Part shown: piece by piece, positions 52,265 to 62,033 of the stretch
Position numbering within the stretch: the first letter of the stretch is position 1
How the letters are laid out: every line of letters starts with the position of its first letter
Assembly (NCBI GenBank): GCA_947449255.1
Contig: CANFQX010000004.1
Location: 150,758 to 214,757, forward strand
Origin: Pseudobdellovibrionaceae bacterium
GTDB lineage: Bacteria; Bdellovibrionota; Bdellovibrionia; Bdellovibrionales; Bdellovibrionaceae
Length of the DNA stretch: 64,000 bases
Reading direction: 5' to 3'
Notes under the pieces: generated by a model
Databases searched by the model: none
What the model saw: the letters and a program-made list of their open reading frames with translations, nothing else
What the model was told of the DNA's origin: nothing
Translations under genes and position numbers: made by a program

Positions 52265-55200
52265 TTATTGCTGAACTTCCAAAACTGCAGCAAAGGCTTT
52301 TTTGGTTTTTTCACGCGCATCATCTCTTTTTCTAAACTTATCCATCAAAGAGTAAACACAAGGAACTACAAAAAGAGTCAGCACTGTGGAAACCAGGACT
52401 CCCCCAATTAAGCATAAGGCCATTGGCCTCATTGTTTCAGATCCAGCCCCCGTTGCCGTCGCAGATGGAATGGCAGCAGCAACCGTTGCAATAGATGTCA
52501 TGAGAATTGGACGAAGTCGAATTGGACAGGCTTCAATTAATGCAGCATTAGCATCTCTTGTCCCTCTGTCTCTGACAGTATTGGTAAATTCAATTAATAA
52601 AATTGAATTCTTTTTTACAATTCCCATAAGTAGTAATAATCCAATCATCGAAAACATATTTAAAGATTGATTGGTTATTAACAGAGCGAAAAAGGCCCCA
52701 CTAAAACTAAATGGCAATGCCATCAAAATTGTAAATGGATCAATAAATGAATTAAACTGACTCGCCAATATCATATAGGCGATTACAAGTCCCATAACCA
52801 GCGCAATGATCAATCCTTGGAACGATTCTTTAAAGGTTTTTGTGCTTCCACCTTGATCTAACATATATCCAGGCTCCAGCACCCGCTTGCCAATTTGTTC
52901 CACTTTTGCCATAGCATCTTGCTGGGAAGCTCCAGCCTTTAAATTTGCTGTTATTGTGATTGCTCTTTGCCGATCTGTTCTAGAAATAGACTGCAAGCTC
53001 TTATTCATTTCCTGAACTGTGACTTTACCAATTGGAATTAAATTGGCCCTATTATTGCCAATCAATAAATTTTTAATTTCTTTCATAGCCTCTTCACGCC
53101 GGCTCAGCTTCACTTTAATATCATAGCGGTGGCCGCCCTCAGGATACTGACCCGACTTAACACCTCCAATCATCGCATTTACTGTTGTGCCAATAGCATT
53201 TATACTGACTCCATGTTGAGCTGCAGCTATTCGGTCTGGCTTAATTTGAATTTCCGGCATGCCTAAAAGGTAATTTGTGTCCACATCCACCATCAATCCA
53301 CTGGAGTCCATTTCCTTCATCATTTTTTGTGACATTGCTGCCAACTTTTCCCAATCAGACCCTAAGATCGTAAACTCGATTGGGTAACCGCGGCCATTTG
53401 AAAATCCACGCATTGACATATCCATCAATACTGGACGTAAATCCTTAATTTTTGAAAAAGCTGTTCGAGTGAGTTGCATAAAATCTTGCTGACTTTTCCT
53501 TGCTCCAGACACCTTATCTATTGGGCGATCCTGATAGTCCTTTAACGTGATAAACATCATCGCTGTGTTCGCATCAGAAATGCCACCGCCAAAGCCACCA
53601 ACACTAGCATAGACCTGCTTCACTTCTTGCTGTGTCTGCAACCACTGTTCAGCCAGCTTCACTTGTCCATCGGTGTAAGCCAAAGAACTTCCGACCGGTA
53701 AAACTAAACGTGCCATAAAAATGCTTTGATCTTGAGCTGGACTCATCTCCTTATTTAAAAACTTTACTGACACAAAAGAAAGTGCCACAAAAACAGCAGA
53801 TCCCAAAATAATCGTCCAGCGATGCTGCAAGGACTTAACTAGCCATTTTTCATATCCCAAGCGAAGTGAATCCATGAAAGTTTCAAAGGCTCGACCAATT
53901 TTTGTTGTGCGTTCACCATGGTGAATAAAATTAGCACAACGCATTGGTGTTATGGTCAATGATTCTATCAATGACAAGAAAACAGCCAATGAAATAGTAA
54001 CTCCGAACTGCATAAAAAACTTTCCAATAACTCCCTTCATAAAGGCTACTGGAAGAAATATAGCAATAACAGCGGCTGTTGCAGCCATAGCAGCAAATGC
54101 AATTTCACGAGATCCCAAAATTGCAGATTCAATTTGACCGTGACCCTTTTCATTGTATCTAAAAATATTTTCAAGAACCATGATGGCATCATCCACAACA
54201 ATGCCAATCGCCAGTGTTAGCCCTAAAAGTGTAAATGTATTCAGAGTGTAACCCAAAAAATACAATCCAATAAAAGCTCCCAACAATGATGTTGGAATGG
54301 ACAGCAGCACATTGAAGGTCGCTGACCAGCTCCCCAAAAACATCCAACAGACTAAAGCAGTTAAAATTACGGCCATCAGAAGGTGCATGTTTAACTCATG
54401 AACTGACTTTTCAATAAAAAGTGTGCTGTCAAAATTAACTGAAATATTCATCCCGGGGGGTAATTGAGACTGAATCTCTTTAATTTTTTCTTTAACTGCC
54501 CTAGCCACAGCAACAGCATTGGATCCACGCTGCTTTCGAATTCCCAAGCCAAGTGCTGGTGTCCCATTGAATCGTGATATTCGAGTGATATCATCCAACG
54601 TCATCTCTACCTCGGAAACCTGTTTAATCTTGACCATATTTGTGGGGTCTTGGATAATCTGGCCAGCCCTTTTACTGATCACAATGTTCCTAAATTCCTC
54701 GGGGGTTCTTGCCTCCCCCATAGTGCGCACATTATAATTACTTTTTTCAGTCTCTATATAGCCACCGGGCAATTCAGAATGCTCACTCTTGATCGCATCA
54801 ATAACATCGTTTACAGAAATATTGTATTGAGGCAGCTTCTTTGGATCAACAGAGACCCGTAAAACCGGATCTGTATACCCTCCAAAGAAAATATCTCCAA
54901 CACCATCAACCGTCGTGAAGCGGTCTTTCAAATAGTCTCGTGCGTACCTCATCAAAAACTCAAGATCCCCACGATCATAGGTGAGCGCCAACCACAAAAT
55001 GGGTTGATCATCAGGGTTTGTCTTGGAAATAGTGGGTGGATCAACTTCCTTTGGAAGAAGCTTTTGCGCACTGGCGACCTTAGCCTGAACATCCTGCAAA
55101 GCTAAATCAATACTGCGATTAAGACTAAATTCGACTGTAACAGTCGCTGAGCCTGTTTTGCTGTTCGAACTGATGGACTTAACGCCCTCAACACCCATCA

Positions 55201-55411
55201 ATGCGCTCTCAATGGGATCTACAACTTGTGTCTCCATCACCTCCGGAGCCGCCCCCACTAATGTAACATTTACAGTGACTGTTGGAAAATCCACATCGGG
55301 CAATTGACTGACGCCCATCCTAGAAAAAGAAATTAAGCCGAACATCATCAACCCGAACATCAACATCCATGCAAAAACTGGATTTTTAATGGATAAATCT
55401 GAAATTTTCAT
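52265..55411 (-). CDS. HAE1-type RND efflux transporter (AcrB/MdtB-like)
   Basis: About 1,048 residues, twelve expected membrane helices and two large periplasmic loops. TM4 motif GLTLAIGIVVDDAIMVLENIF carries the two Asp for proton relay. Others: MGVSQLPDVDFPTVTVNV near the start and LKAGASQQDAMAKVEQIG. This is the hydrophobe/amphiphile exporter type. ATG at 55411 has AGAGAGG upstream (nine bases); the TTG at 55420 is less likely. It is divergent from the barrel/TolC/lipoprotein operon, with which it should work, but no membrane-fusion protein is encoded here. Confidence 0.93.
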   Translation of the reverse strand: MKISDLSIKNPVFAWMLMFGLMMFGLISFSRMGVSQLPDVDFPTVTVNVTLVGAAPEVMETQVVDPIESALMGVEGVKSISSNSKTGSATVTVEFSLNRSIDLALQDVQAKVASAQKLLPKEVDPPTISKTNPDDQPILWLALTYDRGDLEFLMRYARDYLKDRFTTVDGVGDIFFGGYTDPVLRVSVDPKKLPQYNISVNDVIDAIKSEHSELPGGYIETEKSNYNVRTMGEARTPEEFRNIVISKRAGQIIQDPTNMVKIKQVSEVEMTLDDITRISRFNGTPALGLGIRKQRGSNAVAVARAVKEKIKEIQSQLPPGMNISVNFDSTLFIEKSVHELNMHLLMAVILTALVCWMFLGSWSATFNVLLSIPTSLLGAFIGLYFLGYTLNTFTLLGLTLAIGIVVDDAIMVLENIFRYNEKGHGQIESAILGSREIAFAAMAATAAVIAIFLPVAFMKGVIGKFFMQFGVTISLAVFLSLIESLTITPMRCANFIHHGERTTKIGRAFETFMDSLRLGYEKWLVKSLQHRWTIILGSAVFVALSFVSVKFLNKEMSPAQDQSIFMARLVLPVGSSLAYTDGQVKLAEQWLQTQQEVKQVYASVGGFGGGISDANTAMMFITLKDYQDRPIDKVSGARKSQQDFMQLTRTAFSKIKDLRPVLMDMSMRGFSNGRGYPIEFTILGSDWEKLAAMSQKMMKEMDSSGLMVDVDTNYLLGMPEIQIKPDRIAAAQHGVSINAIGTTVNAMIGGVKSGQYPEGGHRYDIKVKLSRREEAMKEIKNLLIGNNRANLIPIGKVTVQEMNKSLQSISRTDRQRAITITANLKAGASQQDAMAKVEQIGKRVLEPGYMLDQGGSTKTFKESFQGLIIALVMGLVIAYMILASQFNSFIDPFTILMALPFSFSGAFFALLITNQSLNMFSMIGLLLLMGIVKKNSILLIEFTNTVRDRGTRDANAALIEACPIRLRPILMTSIATVAAAIPSATATGAGSETMRPMALCLIGGVLVSTVLTLFVVPCVYSLMDKFRKRDDAREKTKKAFAAVLEVQQ

Positions 55412-55549
55412 CGGAAACAACCTCTCTTATTTTCTCACAATCAAATTATGGCATTTAAAACACCAATATCGAATTAAGAACTTGATTATGATAAACTTAG
55501 GTCATTCTAGTATTCTTTACTCACCACTTTCAACACAATGATCCACTGA

Positions 55550-55591
55550 TTCCCAGTTGACACCCCACCCCCACCAGTCTATTCCTGGGAA
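55550..55591 (+). promoter_or_regulatory. Candidate promoter with inverted-repeat operator
   Basis: TTGACA at 55557-55562, a 17-base spacer and TATTCC at 55580-55585 form a possible promoter. TTCCCAG (55550-55556) and CTGGGAA (55585-55591) are inverted repeats that abut or overlap the two promoter boxes, as expected for a repressor site. It would drive the OMF operon starting at 55628 and possibly affect the divergent RND pump gene. Confidence 0.45.
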
Positions 55592-55627
55592 CTCCTCAAT
55601 TTTCAGAAAGTTAGAAAAATAAGGCTT

Positions 55628-56419
55628 ATGAAATCAAATTTTTTTGTGGTTTTTCTTTCGTTTTTATTAATATCAAATCAATCCTTAGCCATCACCTCGG
55701 TAAAAAACCTTCGCAATCAAGCCCTTGCTGAATCTCAAATTGATGGCCAGCAGAAGCAATCAGCAACCACGGCACAGGTTTCAAGTGGCATGTTAGTTTT
55801 AAAGGACCCTCGCCCAGAAATTATAACTCGCAGTTGGAAAATTTTTGCCGGCCTGAAGGGGCAATCTTATAATCCGAGTGGTATCCACACGTCAGATTCA
55901 GGTACAAAATTTTATTTAAACAAAGCTGGGCAAGCCTTCATGCCTGGTATTCTCATCGGAGCTCAGACAAAAAAAATTGAACTCCCAAAACCTTTTAATT
56001 TAGACCCTAGAATAAAATGGAATTTTGGAATTCGCGCTGATGCATCATTAGCATCGCAAACCACAACGACTACTTTTGAGTCAGGATACAACATCAGCGA
56101 TTGCAGATTAAACACCATGATTCTCTCAGTAGGTCCTTCAGTTTCAATTTCATGGCAGCAAAATACCCAAAAATATCTCCCGACTATGACTTTCACTCCT
56201 CAATTTGGCAATTTAGACTACACCCAAACATCTTCAAACGAGTACGCACGATTTAGCCGCCAATTTAATTTTCAAAGTATGAACCTTGAGCTTAGTTTTG
56301 AGGCGAGCCAATCCGTCCAACTCTTTGCATCTTACACTCAAAGAACACCCTTGAATCCTTCAAACCAGATGACTATACAAAAAGACAGCTTTGATGTCGG
56401 AAGCAAATTAACATGGTAA
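55628..56419 (+). CDS. Exported beta-barrel-like outer-membrane protein
   Basis: Not recognised as a named family. A signal peptide (ending in LAI or SLA) precedes about 240 residues of alternating beta-strand pattern (KIFAGLKGQSY, KWNFGIRADASLASQ, VSISWQQN) and the chain ends in a Trp (SKLTW), typical of outer-membrane barrels. It overlaps the TolC-like gene by seven bases, so the two are co-translated; it may be a pump accessory or a separate pore. Confidence 0.65.
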   Translation: MKSNFFVVFLSFLLISNQSLAITSVKNLRNQALAESQIDGQQKQSATTAQVSSGMLVLKDPRPEIITRSWKIFAGLKGQSYNPSGIHTSDSGTKFYLNKAGQAFMPGILIGAQTKKIELPKPFNLDPRIKWNFGIRADASLASQTTTTTFESGYNISDCRLNTMILSVGPSVSISWQQNTQKYLPTMTFTPQFGNLDYTQTSSNEYARFSRQFNFQSMNLELSFEASQSVQLFASYTQRTPLNPSNQMTIQKDSFDVGSKLTW

Positions 56420-57918
56420 AAAAATTATTATTTTTAAAGCAGATGCATTACCTCTTTTCTTTAGCTCTAGTTCTAACCACCATGTACAACGTGAAAGTGT
56501 TAGCTATCCCGAACTCAACAAAAGAACTTAAATTGAACCAGAAAATTGTAGCCGAATTGTCGTTAGCACAAGGCTACAAAACAAACGAAGTTAACCTTCA
56601 ATTTCAAACGTACCGCCTTAATGTTATTCAAAACATGTCAATCTATGATTGGAATCTGATTTTCGACTCCGGATATCAGTTCGATAACTCAACAAATTTG
56701 ATTAATTCTGGAAACACTCCTTATAATAATAAATACAAACAGTACAAAACCAACGTTTTACTCACTAAGGCACTGAGCTCTGGAACATTGCTCGGTCTGG
56801 AATACGCGAGAAGCTCACAGCAATCCAATATAGACTCAACTTTTACTCCCCCCCCACCTGACAACCAAACCTTAGACAATCTCGGGCTAACTCTTGAGCA
56901 GAATTTATGGGCAAATTATTTTGGAACAGCAGATAGAGCGATTTCAAATTCAGTACGAAACACCTTCGAAGCTCAAAGTATATTGCGTGCCAATAATCTT
57001 GAAGAAGTTGTCCTGGAGGCTATCCGCCAATACTGGACTACATACACTGCCCAAGAAAACTTCAAAGAGGCCATATCGTCCAGGGATCGTTATAAAAAAC
57101 TCGTTGAGGCTGTTAAAAGAAAAACCTCACTTGGCTATTCAAATCCTGGAGACCTTCCACAAGCACAGGCTGAGTATGAATCGCGAGAACAAGCAGTAAA
57201 GAGCACTTCAACGAGTTACATAAACAATTTGTCCACTTTAATTACGCTTCTCAACCTGGCCCCAGATACAGAAATTGAATTTGACGTCGAAAAAACTCTA
57301 CCCTCAGTTCCAAAATTATCCGCTAAAAATATCGAAGAGCTTCGTTCAGTTCGTTCTCAGAAATATAAGGTTGAAGCAGCCAAAGAAAACCTTATTGCCT
57401 CAAGATCCAAGAGCGTTCCTAGTTTAAATTTGGTAGGTAAAATATCAAGCACAGGCTGGGGTGAAAACTCTCAAGATTCTTATTCAGCGGTGATATCAGC
57501 AAATCGCCCAAAATATTATATCGGATTTAAAGTAAATTATCATTTTGGATCTGACATACAAAATGAGGACTTAATCAATAAAAAGATAAATGCAGATCTC
57601 GAAGAAACACATCTAAAGCTTCAAACTTTGCAGGCTTTGGATATCCAACTTCAATCTGAAAGAAAAGTTCACGAAACCTACTCACTTGCTTTAAGCACTG
57701 AAAAACAAAAAATCTTTCGCGAAAAAGCGGTGCAGGAAATGAACCGATCTTATTCGCAAGGAAGAACTGATATTTCAATTTTAATCACAGCGATGAATAA
57801 CTTTGTAAATGCCGAATTGGCCTATATTCAAGCCATCGGCGGTTATCACATTGCGCTCAATGAGTGGGCTGCAGTTAGAGACGAACTCATTCCTGAAAGT
57901 TCAGAAAGAGAACTTTAA
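56413..57918 (+). CDS. TolC-like outer-membrane efflux protein
   Basis: 501 residues, OEP family: two repeats of long helices (LEEVVLEAIRQYWTTYTAQENFKEA and LEETHLKLQTLQALDIQLQSERKV) and strands in between; the C-terminal helical repeat has LSTEKQKIFREKAVQEMNRSYSQGRTD. A signal peptide is seen at about 10-30. It should form the outer duct for the RND pump divergent from it. The start lies within the end of the barrel gene. The following lipoprotein gene is 11 bases downstream. Confidence 0.85.
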   Translation: MVKKLLFLKQMHYLFSLALVLTTMYNVKVLAIPNSTKELKLNQKIVAELSLAQGYKTNEVNLQFQTYRLNVIQNMSIYDWNLIFDSGYQFDNSTNLINSGNTPYNNKYKQYKTNVLLTKALSSGTLLGLEYARSSQQSNIDSTFTPPPPDNQTLDNLGLTLEQNLWANYFGTADRAISNSVRNTFEAQSILRANNLEEVVLEAIRQYWTTYTAQENFKEAISSRDRYKKLVEAVKRKTSLGYSNPGDLPQAQAEYESREQAVKSTSTSYINNLSTLITLLNLAPDTEIEFDVEKTLPSVPKLSAKNIEELRSVRSQKYKVEAAKENLIASRSKSVPSLNLVGKISSTGWGENSQDSYSAVISANRPKYYIGFKVNYHFGSDIQNEDLINKKINADLEETHLKLQTLQALDIQLQSERKVHETYSLALSTEKQKIFREKAVQEMNRSYSQGRTDISILITAMNNFVNAELAYIQAIGGYHIALNEWAAVRDELIPESSEREL

Positions 57919-57929
57919 AGAGGTAAAAT

Positions 57930-59015
57930 ATGTCCAAAAATACAAAAAATTTGACGCTTTATTTTCAGACTTTTAAATATATTTCTACTAAGCCAAAAAT
58001 TTTCTTTGCGATCTTTTTAAATGCACTTTTGATCACGTTGTGTTCTTGCTCTTACGAACAGGATAAATTAGGTTCATCAAATCAGAGCAAAAAAATGGCC
58101 GAGCAAAACGCTCAAATTGCAGCAAATTTTAACCGAATTGCAGGCTCTTACTCTGGCATCATAAAAACAGTGAGTGGTGACGAACAAATCCAAATAAATC
58201 TGACAACTTTGGCTGTTTCAGAGGGCACTAAAAATCCTGATGGCAGCGCACGTATTCATACCATTCTTTCAGCCTCTTATCTGAAAATTAAACCCCTGGG
58301 ACAGCCACTGATTAATTTTTCTATTTCATTTACTCCAGAAACGGGCCAACTCACCCTTATCAATGATGATGAAAAAACAAAAAATGACCTGGATGAAGTA
58401 AATACTATTTTTGCACATGTTACGGAAAATCGAATGACCGGTACTGTTAAATCAGCCATGAATGAACTTGGAGTGCTTGAACTAATAAAGACAAGCAGCA
58501 ATAGTTCATCTTCTTCTAATGGAGCCAAGGAAGAATATAATGAGAGACTCAGACAACAATATGCAGAGATTGCCGGGTCATACATGGGGTGCGTTTTGAC
58601 CACAGAGGGTGGTTCACTTAAAAAATCATACACTGCAAGAATGCTACTCTCGTTATACGAGGACACCACTGATCCACAAAATCAGATACCCGCCCTTGCC
58701 GGGAATTTTCATCGTGACTCCGATAAAACAGATGGCACAGATACAGCCTTAAGCGCAATATATCGCTCCGACCTTACTCCGGCTACTTTAAGTATTTTGG
58801 GTAGACCCTACATCAGCAATAACGGTTATATCTCCACATTTAAGGGAACTTATATTGATGGTGATTTTTCAGGAACATTTACTTCAAACAAAAAGGGACT
58901 TGAAGGTTTAATCCTAATGAGCAAGGGATCTCTCTACCCGAGACAGTGCCTACAGGCTATCCTTGGAATAAATTCCCCCATTGAATTTATTCCATTCACT
59001 GGATTTCAGGATTGA
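57930..59015 (+). CDS. Lipoprotein with duplicated beta-rich module
   Basis: A long N-terminus (about 20 residues) precedes a hydrophobic signal ending in CSCS, so Cys is lipidated. Two similar modules follow, each opening with IAGSY.G (about 69-75, FNRIAGSYSGI; about 212-218, YAEIAGSYMGC) and containing beta strands such as LSASYLKIKPLGQP and LSAIYRSDLTPATLSILGRP. A Ser-rich linker joins them. This is an internal duplication. It is the third gene of the OMF operon and may be an outer-membrane accessory. No family known. Confidence 0.65.
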   Translation: MSKNTKNLTLYFQTFKYISTKPKIFFAIFLNALLITLCSCSYEQDKLGSSNQSKKMAEQNAQIAANFNRIAGSYSGIIKTVSGDEQIQINLTTLAVSEGTKNPDGSARIHTILSASYLKIKPLGQPLINFSISFTPETGQLTLINDDEKTKNDLDEVNTIFAHVTENRMTGTVKSAMNELGVLELIKTSSNSSSSSNGAKEEYNERLRQQYAEIAGSYMGCVLTTEGGSLKKSYTARMLLSLYEDTTDPQNQIPALAGNFHRDSDKTDGTDTALSAIYRSDLTPATLSILGRPYISNNGYISTFKGTYIDGDFSGTFTSNKKGLEGLILMSKGSLYPRQCLQAILGINSPIEFIPFTGFQD

Positions 59016-59193
59016 AAGGCATCTCTTCGCAAGCCAAGATATTAATATTAAGTTTAATTCTGCTTTTGCATTATTTTGGTCAGGCTACTTTTTTTCGCCT
59101 GCCCGCAATTTTATTTTGACTGACTAATAATAAATAATTGTTGATCCAAGGTATTTTTTTTGAATTCCCTATTTGAAAAAACAGAGGTCGATA

Positions 59194-60471
59194 TTGGAAA
59201 AATTAAATCATAAGAAACTAAAAAGGCTCCTTCGTTCAATCACCCTAAGCATACTCGTCGGTGTGCTTTCGGGCGGCATCTCAGTTCTTTTTTTAAGGTC
59301 CTTGAATTGGGCCACCCAGACTAGAGAGGCTCACAAACAGGTCATCTGGTTACTTCCTATTGCAGGTCTTTTAATTGGCTGGATTTATTCTAAATTTGGG
59401 GAACATTTATCACGTGGAAATAATTTAATTATTGAAGAAGTTCAGACTCCTAGAGATATAATTCCCTTCAAATTAGCCCCTTTAATTTTCCTTACTACGA
59501 TAGTATCACACTTGTTTGGTGCCTCTACTGGCAGAGAAGGCGCTGTAGTGCAACTTGGAGCAACTCTGTCAGATCGCGTATCAAAGCTTTTTAATGTTCA
59601 AATTCATGAGCGAAAAAATCTTTTAGCAGCGGGTGCTAGTGCTGCCTTTGGTTCTGCACTTGGAGCCCCATGGGCTGGAGTTTTGTTTGGATTAGAATTC
59701 ATCGATGTCGATAAATTGCATTTATTTGCAATTCTTGAATGCTTAGTGGCATCATTCAGTGCATACCTGACAACAAGTCTACTTAAATACTCCCATACTC
59801 AATATTCCCTTCCAGAGACCGCTCCATTTCAAATGAGTATAGTATGCTATGTTGTCATAGCAGGAATTATTTTCGGACTGGCAGCAAGATTATTCATATT
59901 AACGACAAAACAATTTAATAAAATCCAAACAAGACTGTTTGAATACCCGCCTTACAAAGCCTTCTTTGGTGGTTTGATCTTGGCAGTTCTATTCAATATA
60001 AAGGGAATGTCGCAATTTTCTGGATTGGGTATAGCAACAATTCAGAAAGCCTTCACAGAGATTTCTAATTTTAGTCAGCCTTTCTTCAAATTATTTTTCT
60101 CTGCTCTATCTATTAGTTCTGGATTTAAGGGTGGAGAGTTCATGCCTCTCGTTTATATAGGGACCACCTTGGGAAGCGCGCTATCTTTAATCATACCGAT
60201 TTCGATTAAATTACTTGCAGCTCTTGGTTTTGTTGCCGTTTTTGCCGGCGCAGCAAATACGCCAATAGCCTGTAGTATAATGGCTATAGAGTTATTTGGC
60301 CCCACCATAGCGCCTTATGCCTTTTTTTGCTGCTTTACCAGTTATTTAATTTCTGGAAAAATGGGCATCTATGAATCACAAAGATTCACCAAAGGCAAAA
60401 ATCAAAAATTCTTTTCCACCATCAGTTTTGTTCAAAGAATCTTTATAAATAAGAAAGTTAAGAAAACTTAA
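59194..60471 (+). CDS. CLC family antiporter resembling fluoride-exporting CLC-F
   Basis: Ten or more membrane helices. The gating GREG (about 113-116) is present. The chloride-binding GSGIP motif of classical CLCs is replaced by RGNNLIIEEV, and the late selectivity motif reads SGFKGGEFMPLVYIGTTLGS; both patterns resemble the CLC-F clade that exports fluoride in exchange for protons. The start is TTG at 59194 with AGAGG six bases ahead; a TTG at 59173 gives seven more residues. No fluoride riboswitch was found in the leader. Fluoride export is an inference. Confidence 0.8.
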   Translation: MEKLNHKKLKRLLRSITLSILVGVLSGGISVLFLRSLNWATQTREAHKQVIWLLPIAGLLIGWIYSKFGEHLSRGNNLIIEEVQTPRDIIPFKLAPLIFLTTIVSHLFGASTGREGAVVQLGATLSDRVSKLFNVQIHERKNLLAAGASAAFGSALGAPWAGVLFGLEFIDVDKLHLFAILECLVASFSAYLTTSLLKYSHTQYSLPETAPFQMSIVCYVVIAGIIFGLAARLFILTTKQFNKIQTRLFEYPPYKAFFGGLILAVLFNIKGMSQFSGLGIATIQKAFTEISNFSQPFFKLFFSALSISSGFKGGEFMPLVYIGTTLGSALSLIIPISIKLLAALGFVAVFAGAANTPIACSIMAIELFGPTIAPYAFFCCFTSYLISGKMGIYESQRFTKGKNQKFFSTISFVQRIFINKKVKKT

Positions 60472-60574
60472 AAGCTAGAAAATAGTTTTTTATATCTATC
60501 TCTATTTTTTACCATAGTCTTCGTACCTCACTTTTTATTTCGGCGGTTCAACTCACAGAGCTTTTTTACGCCAA

Positions 60575-60588
60575 ATTCTTGCAAGAAT
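60575..60588. promoter_or_regulatory. 14-base palindrome upstream of ompA-like gene
   Basis: ATTCTTGCAAGAAT is a perfect palindrome about 130 bases before the ATG at 60715. The position fits an operator or regulator dimer site, though the promoter is not defined. Confidence 0.35.
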
Positions 60589-60714
60589 TATCGATATTTG
60601 TCTTTAAGCAGATCAATCTATGTTTCAAAACAAAAATACGACCATGACTTTTCAATAATTTGATTTCTAAAAAGCAGAGGACATACTTAGGCAGAGAATT
60701 AAAAGGAGATATTT

Positions 60715-61815
60715 ATGAAAAAAACAATTACAGCGTTTCTGCTTTTTGCAACATCCCTGGCGCAAGCCCAAGATCAATCGCCTACCAGCGCTTCCATGCA
60801 ATTTACGAAGGAAGCCGTAGAAGTAGCACCACGAGGTCTGATCCCATTTCTGGGGGCTGGAGGTGGGTACACTGGTTATGGTGGCGGTGAAAATGGTTCG
60901 GCCGAAGGAACACCAGGCACCTTAAAAATCTTGGGATCATACTATTATGAGAGCCCTTGGATTGCTGAATTTGGGTATGGCTTTAACAGCCAGTATTTTA
61001 TTCAATCATCAGCAAAAGATAGAACCATAAATAATGCGGCTGTTGAGCTAGCGGCAAGGTATCGATGGGAGAGTCGTTGGCAGGCTGGTATCATAGCCGA
61101 TCACTTATCTAATCAGGGAGTCAACTACGCCGCCAATCAAGCTGACGCCCAATTCATTGGATTGCAATTCTTGAAGGAGTTCAACGCGTCACCTGCCTGG
61201 CTTACAAGAGTTGGAGCAAGAGCGATGGGACTAACTAATAATACTGGAAACAATGTTTACATGTACATGATCGACTTCCAAATAGGCTGGAATCCTAACG
61301 CTTATAAAACTTCGGTCAAATCAACCGCAGCAACAACTGCCCAGCCAAAACAAGAAAAACTTGCAGTCGAAACGCAAACCCCAGCTAGCAATGCTCAATT
61401 TACTGAAAGCGCCCCTTTACTCAGGGACATCAACTACAGCAGCATAGCCAGTCCTGGGACAATCGTTTTCACATCTGCAAAGTTCACGGTAAATAAAAAA
61501 GACAGAAAGCATCTCGCGAAGGTAGCCAAGGTGCTGAATGAAAATAAGGATCTTTTGGAAAGAGTTGAAGTTATCGGATATGCTGATGCAACTGGAAAAT
61601 CCAGCTCGAATCAGAAACTTTCAATGGCAAGAGCGGAGCACGTTAAGAACATCCTTGTACAATCAGGTTTAAAAGATTTACCTGTTGAGGCTATTGGCAA
61701 GGGTGAGTCTGAAGCTACTGGCCATGCAGTTCGAAACGAACGTCGCGCTGAACTAGTCTTCATCGGCGTAAAAAATGAAGAAGCACTTAAAAATGCTTTA
61801 GCAAGTATTGAATAG
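60715..61815 (+). CDS. OmpA-family outer-membrane protein with beta-barrel and C-terminal OmpA domain
   Basis: Signal peptide ends AQA (1-18). Residues about 30-200 form a beta-rich domain with repeated aromatic strands (GAGGGYTGYGGGENG, YYYESPWIAEFGYGF, YMYMIDFQIGWNPN), like an eight-stranded barrel. A Lys/Ala/Gln/Thr linker follows, then an OmpA peptidoglycan-binding domain (about 255-366): KFTVNKKDRKHLAKVA, GYADATGKSSSNQKLSMARAEHV and NERRAELVF. AAAAGGAG precedes the ATG. A terminator follows at 61855. Envelope stabiliser or porin role is inferred. Confidence 0.85.
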   Translation: MKKTITAFLLFATSLAQAQDQSPTSASMQFTKEAVEVAPRGLIPFLGAGGGYTGYGGGENGSAEGTPGTLKILGSYYYESPWIAEFGYGFNSQYFIQSSAKDRTINNAAVELAARYRWESRWQAGIIADHLSNQGVNYAANQADAQFIGLQFLKEFNASPAWLTRVGARAMGLTNNTGNNVYMYMIDFQIGWNPNAYKTSVKSTAATTAQPKQEKLAVETQTPASNAQFTESAPLLRDINYSSIASPGTIVFTSAKFTVNKKDRKHLAKVAKVLNENKDLLERVEVIGYADATGKSSSNQKLSMARAEHVKNILVQSGLKDLPVEAIGKGESEATGHAVRNERRAELVFIGVKNEEALKNALASIE

Positions 61816-61854
61816 ACAGCCATTAGAATAGAGAAATGAGCTAAAGATGCTCGC

Positions 61855-61900
61855 AAAAGAAAGCATGAGAATTTAAACAAAACTCATGCTTTCTTTTTTT
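61855..61900. terminator. Strong intrinsic terminator
   Basis: A stem of about 15 bp (AAAAGAAAGCATGAG with its complement near 61883-61897) and a 13-base loop; the right arm is followed by T on the plus strand. The A-rich left arm gives a T-rich tail on the minus strand, so it can serve both the ompA-like gene and the leftward hydrolase gene. Confidence 0.85.
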
Positions 61901-62033
61901 AAAAATTCAACTTTGCTAAATAATTTAACGAACAAAAATTATATCAAGATTGGCTTTCTAAGCGTTTTTAAAATACTTCGAAAAAACAGCATTCTTTCTA
62001 TTAAAAAATCTAACGTTAAATAAATCCTCCATT

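Noticed and set aside
59016..59193. Possible fluoride riboswitch before the CLC gene.
   Set aside because: The leader contains only a short CAGGC/GCCTG stem; I do not see the conserved crcB-motif core.
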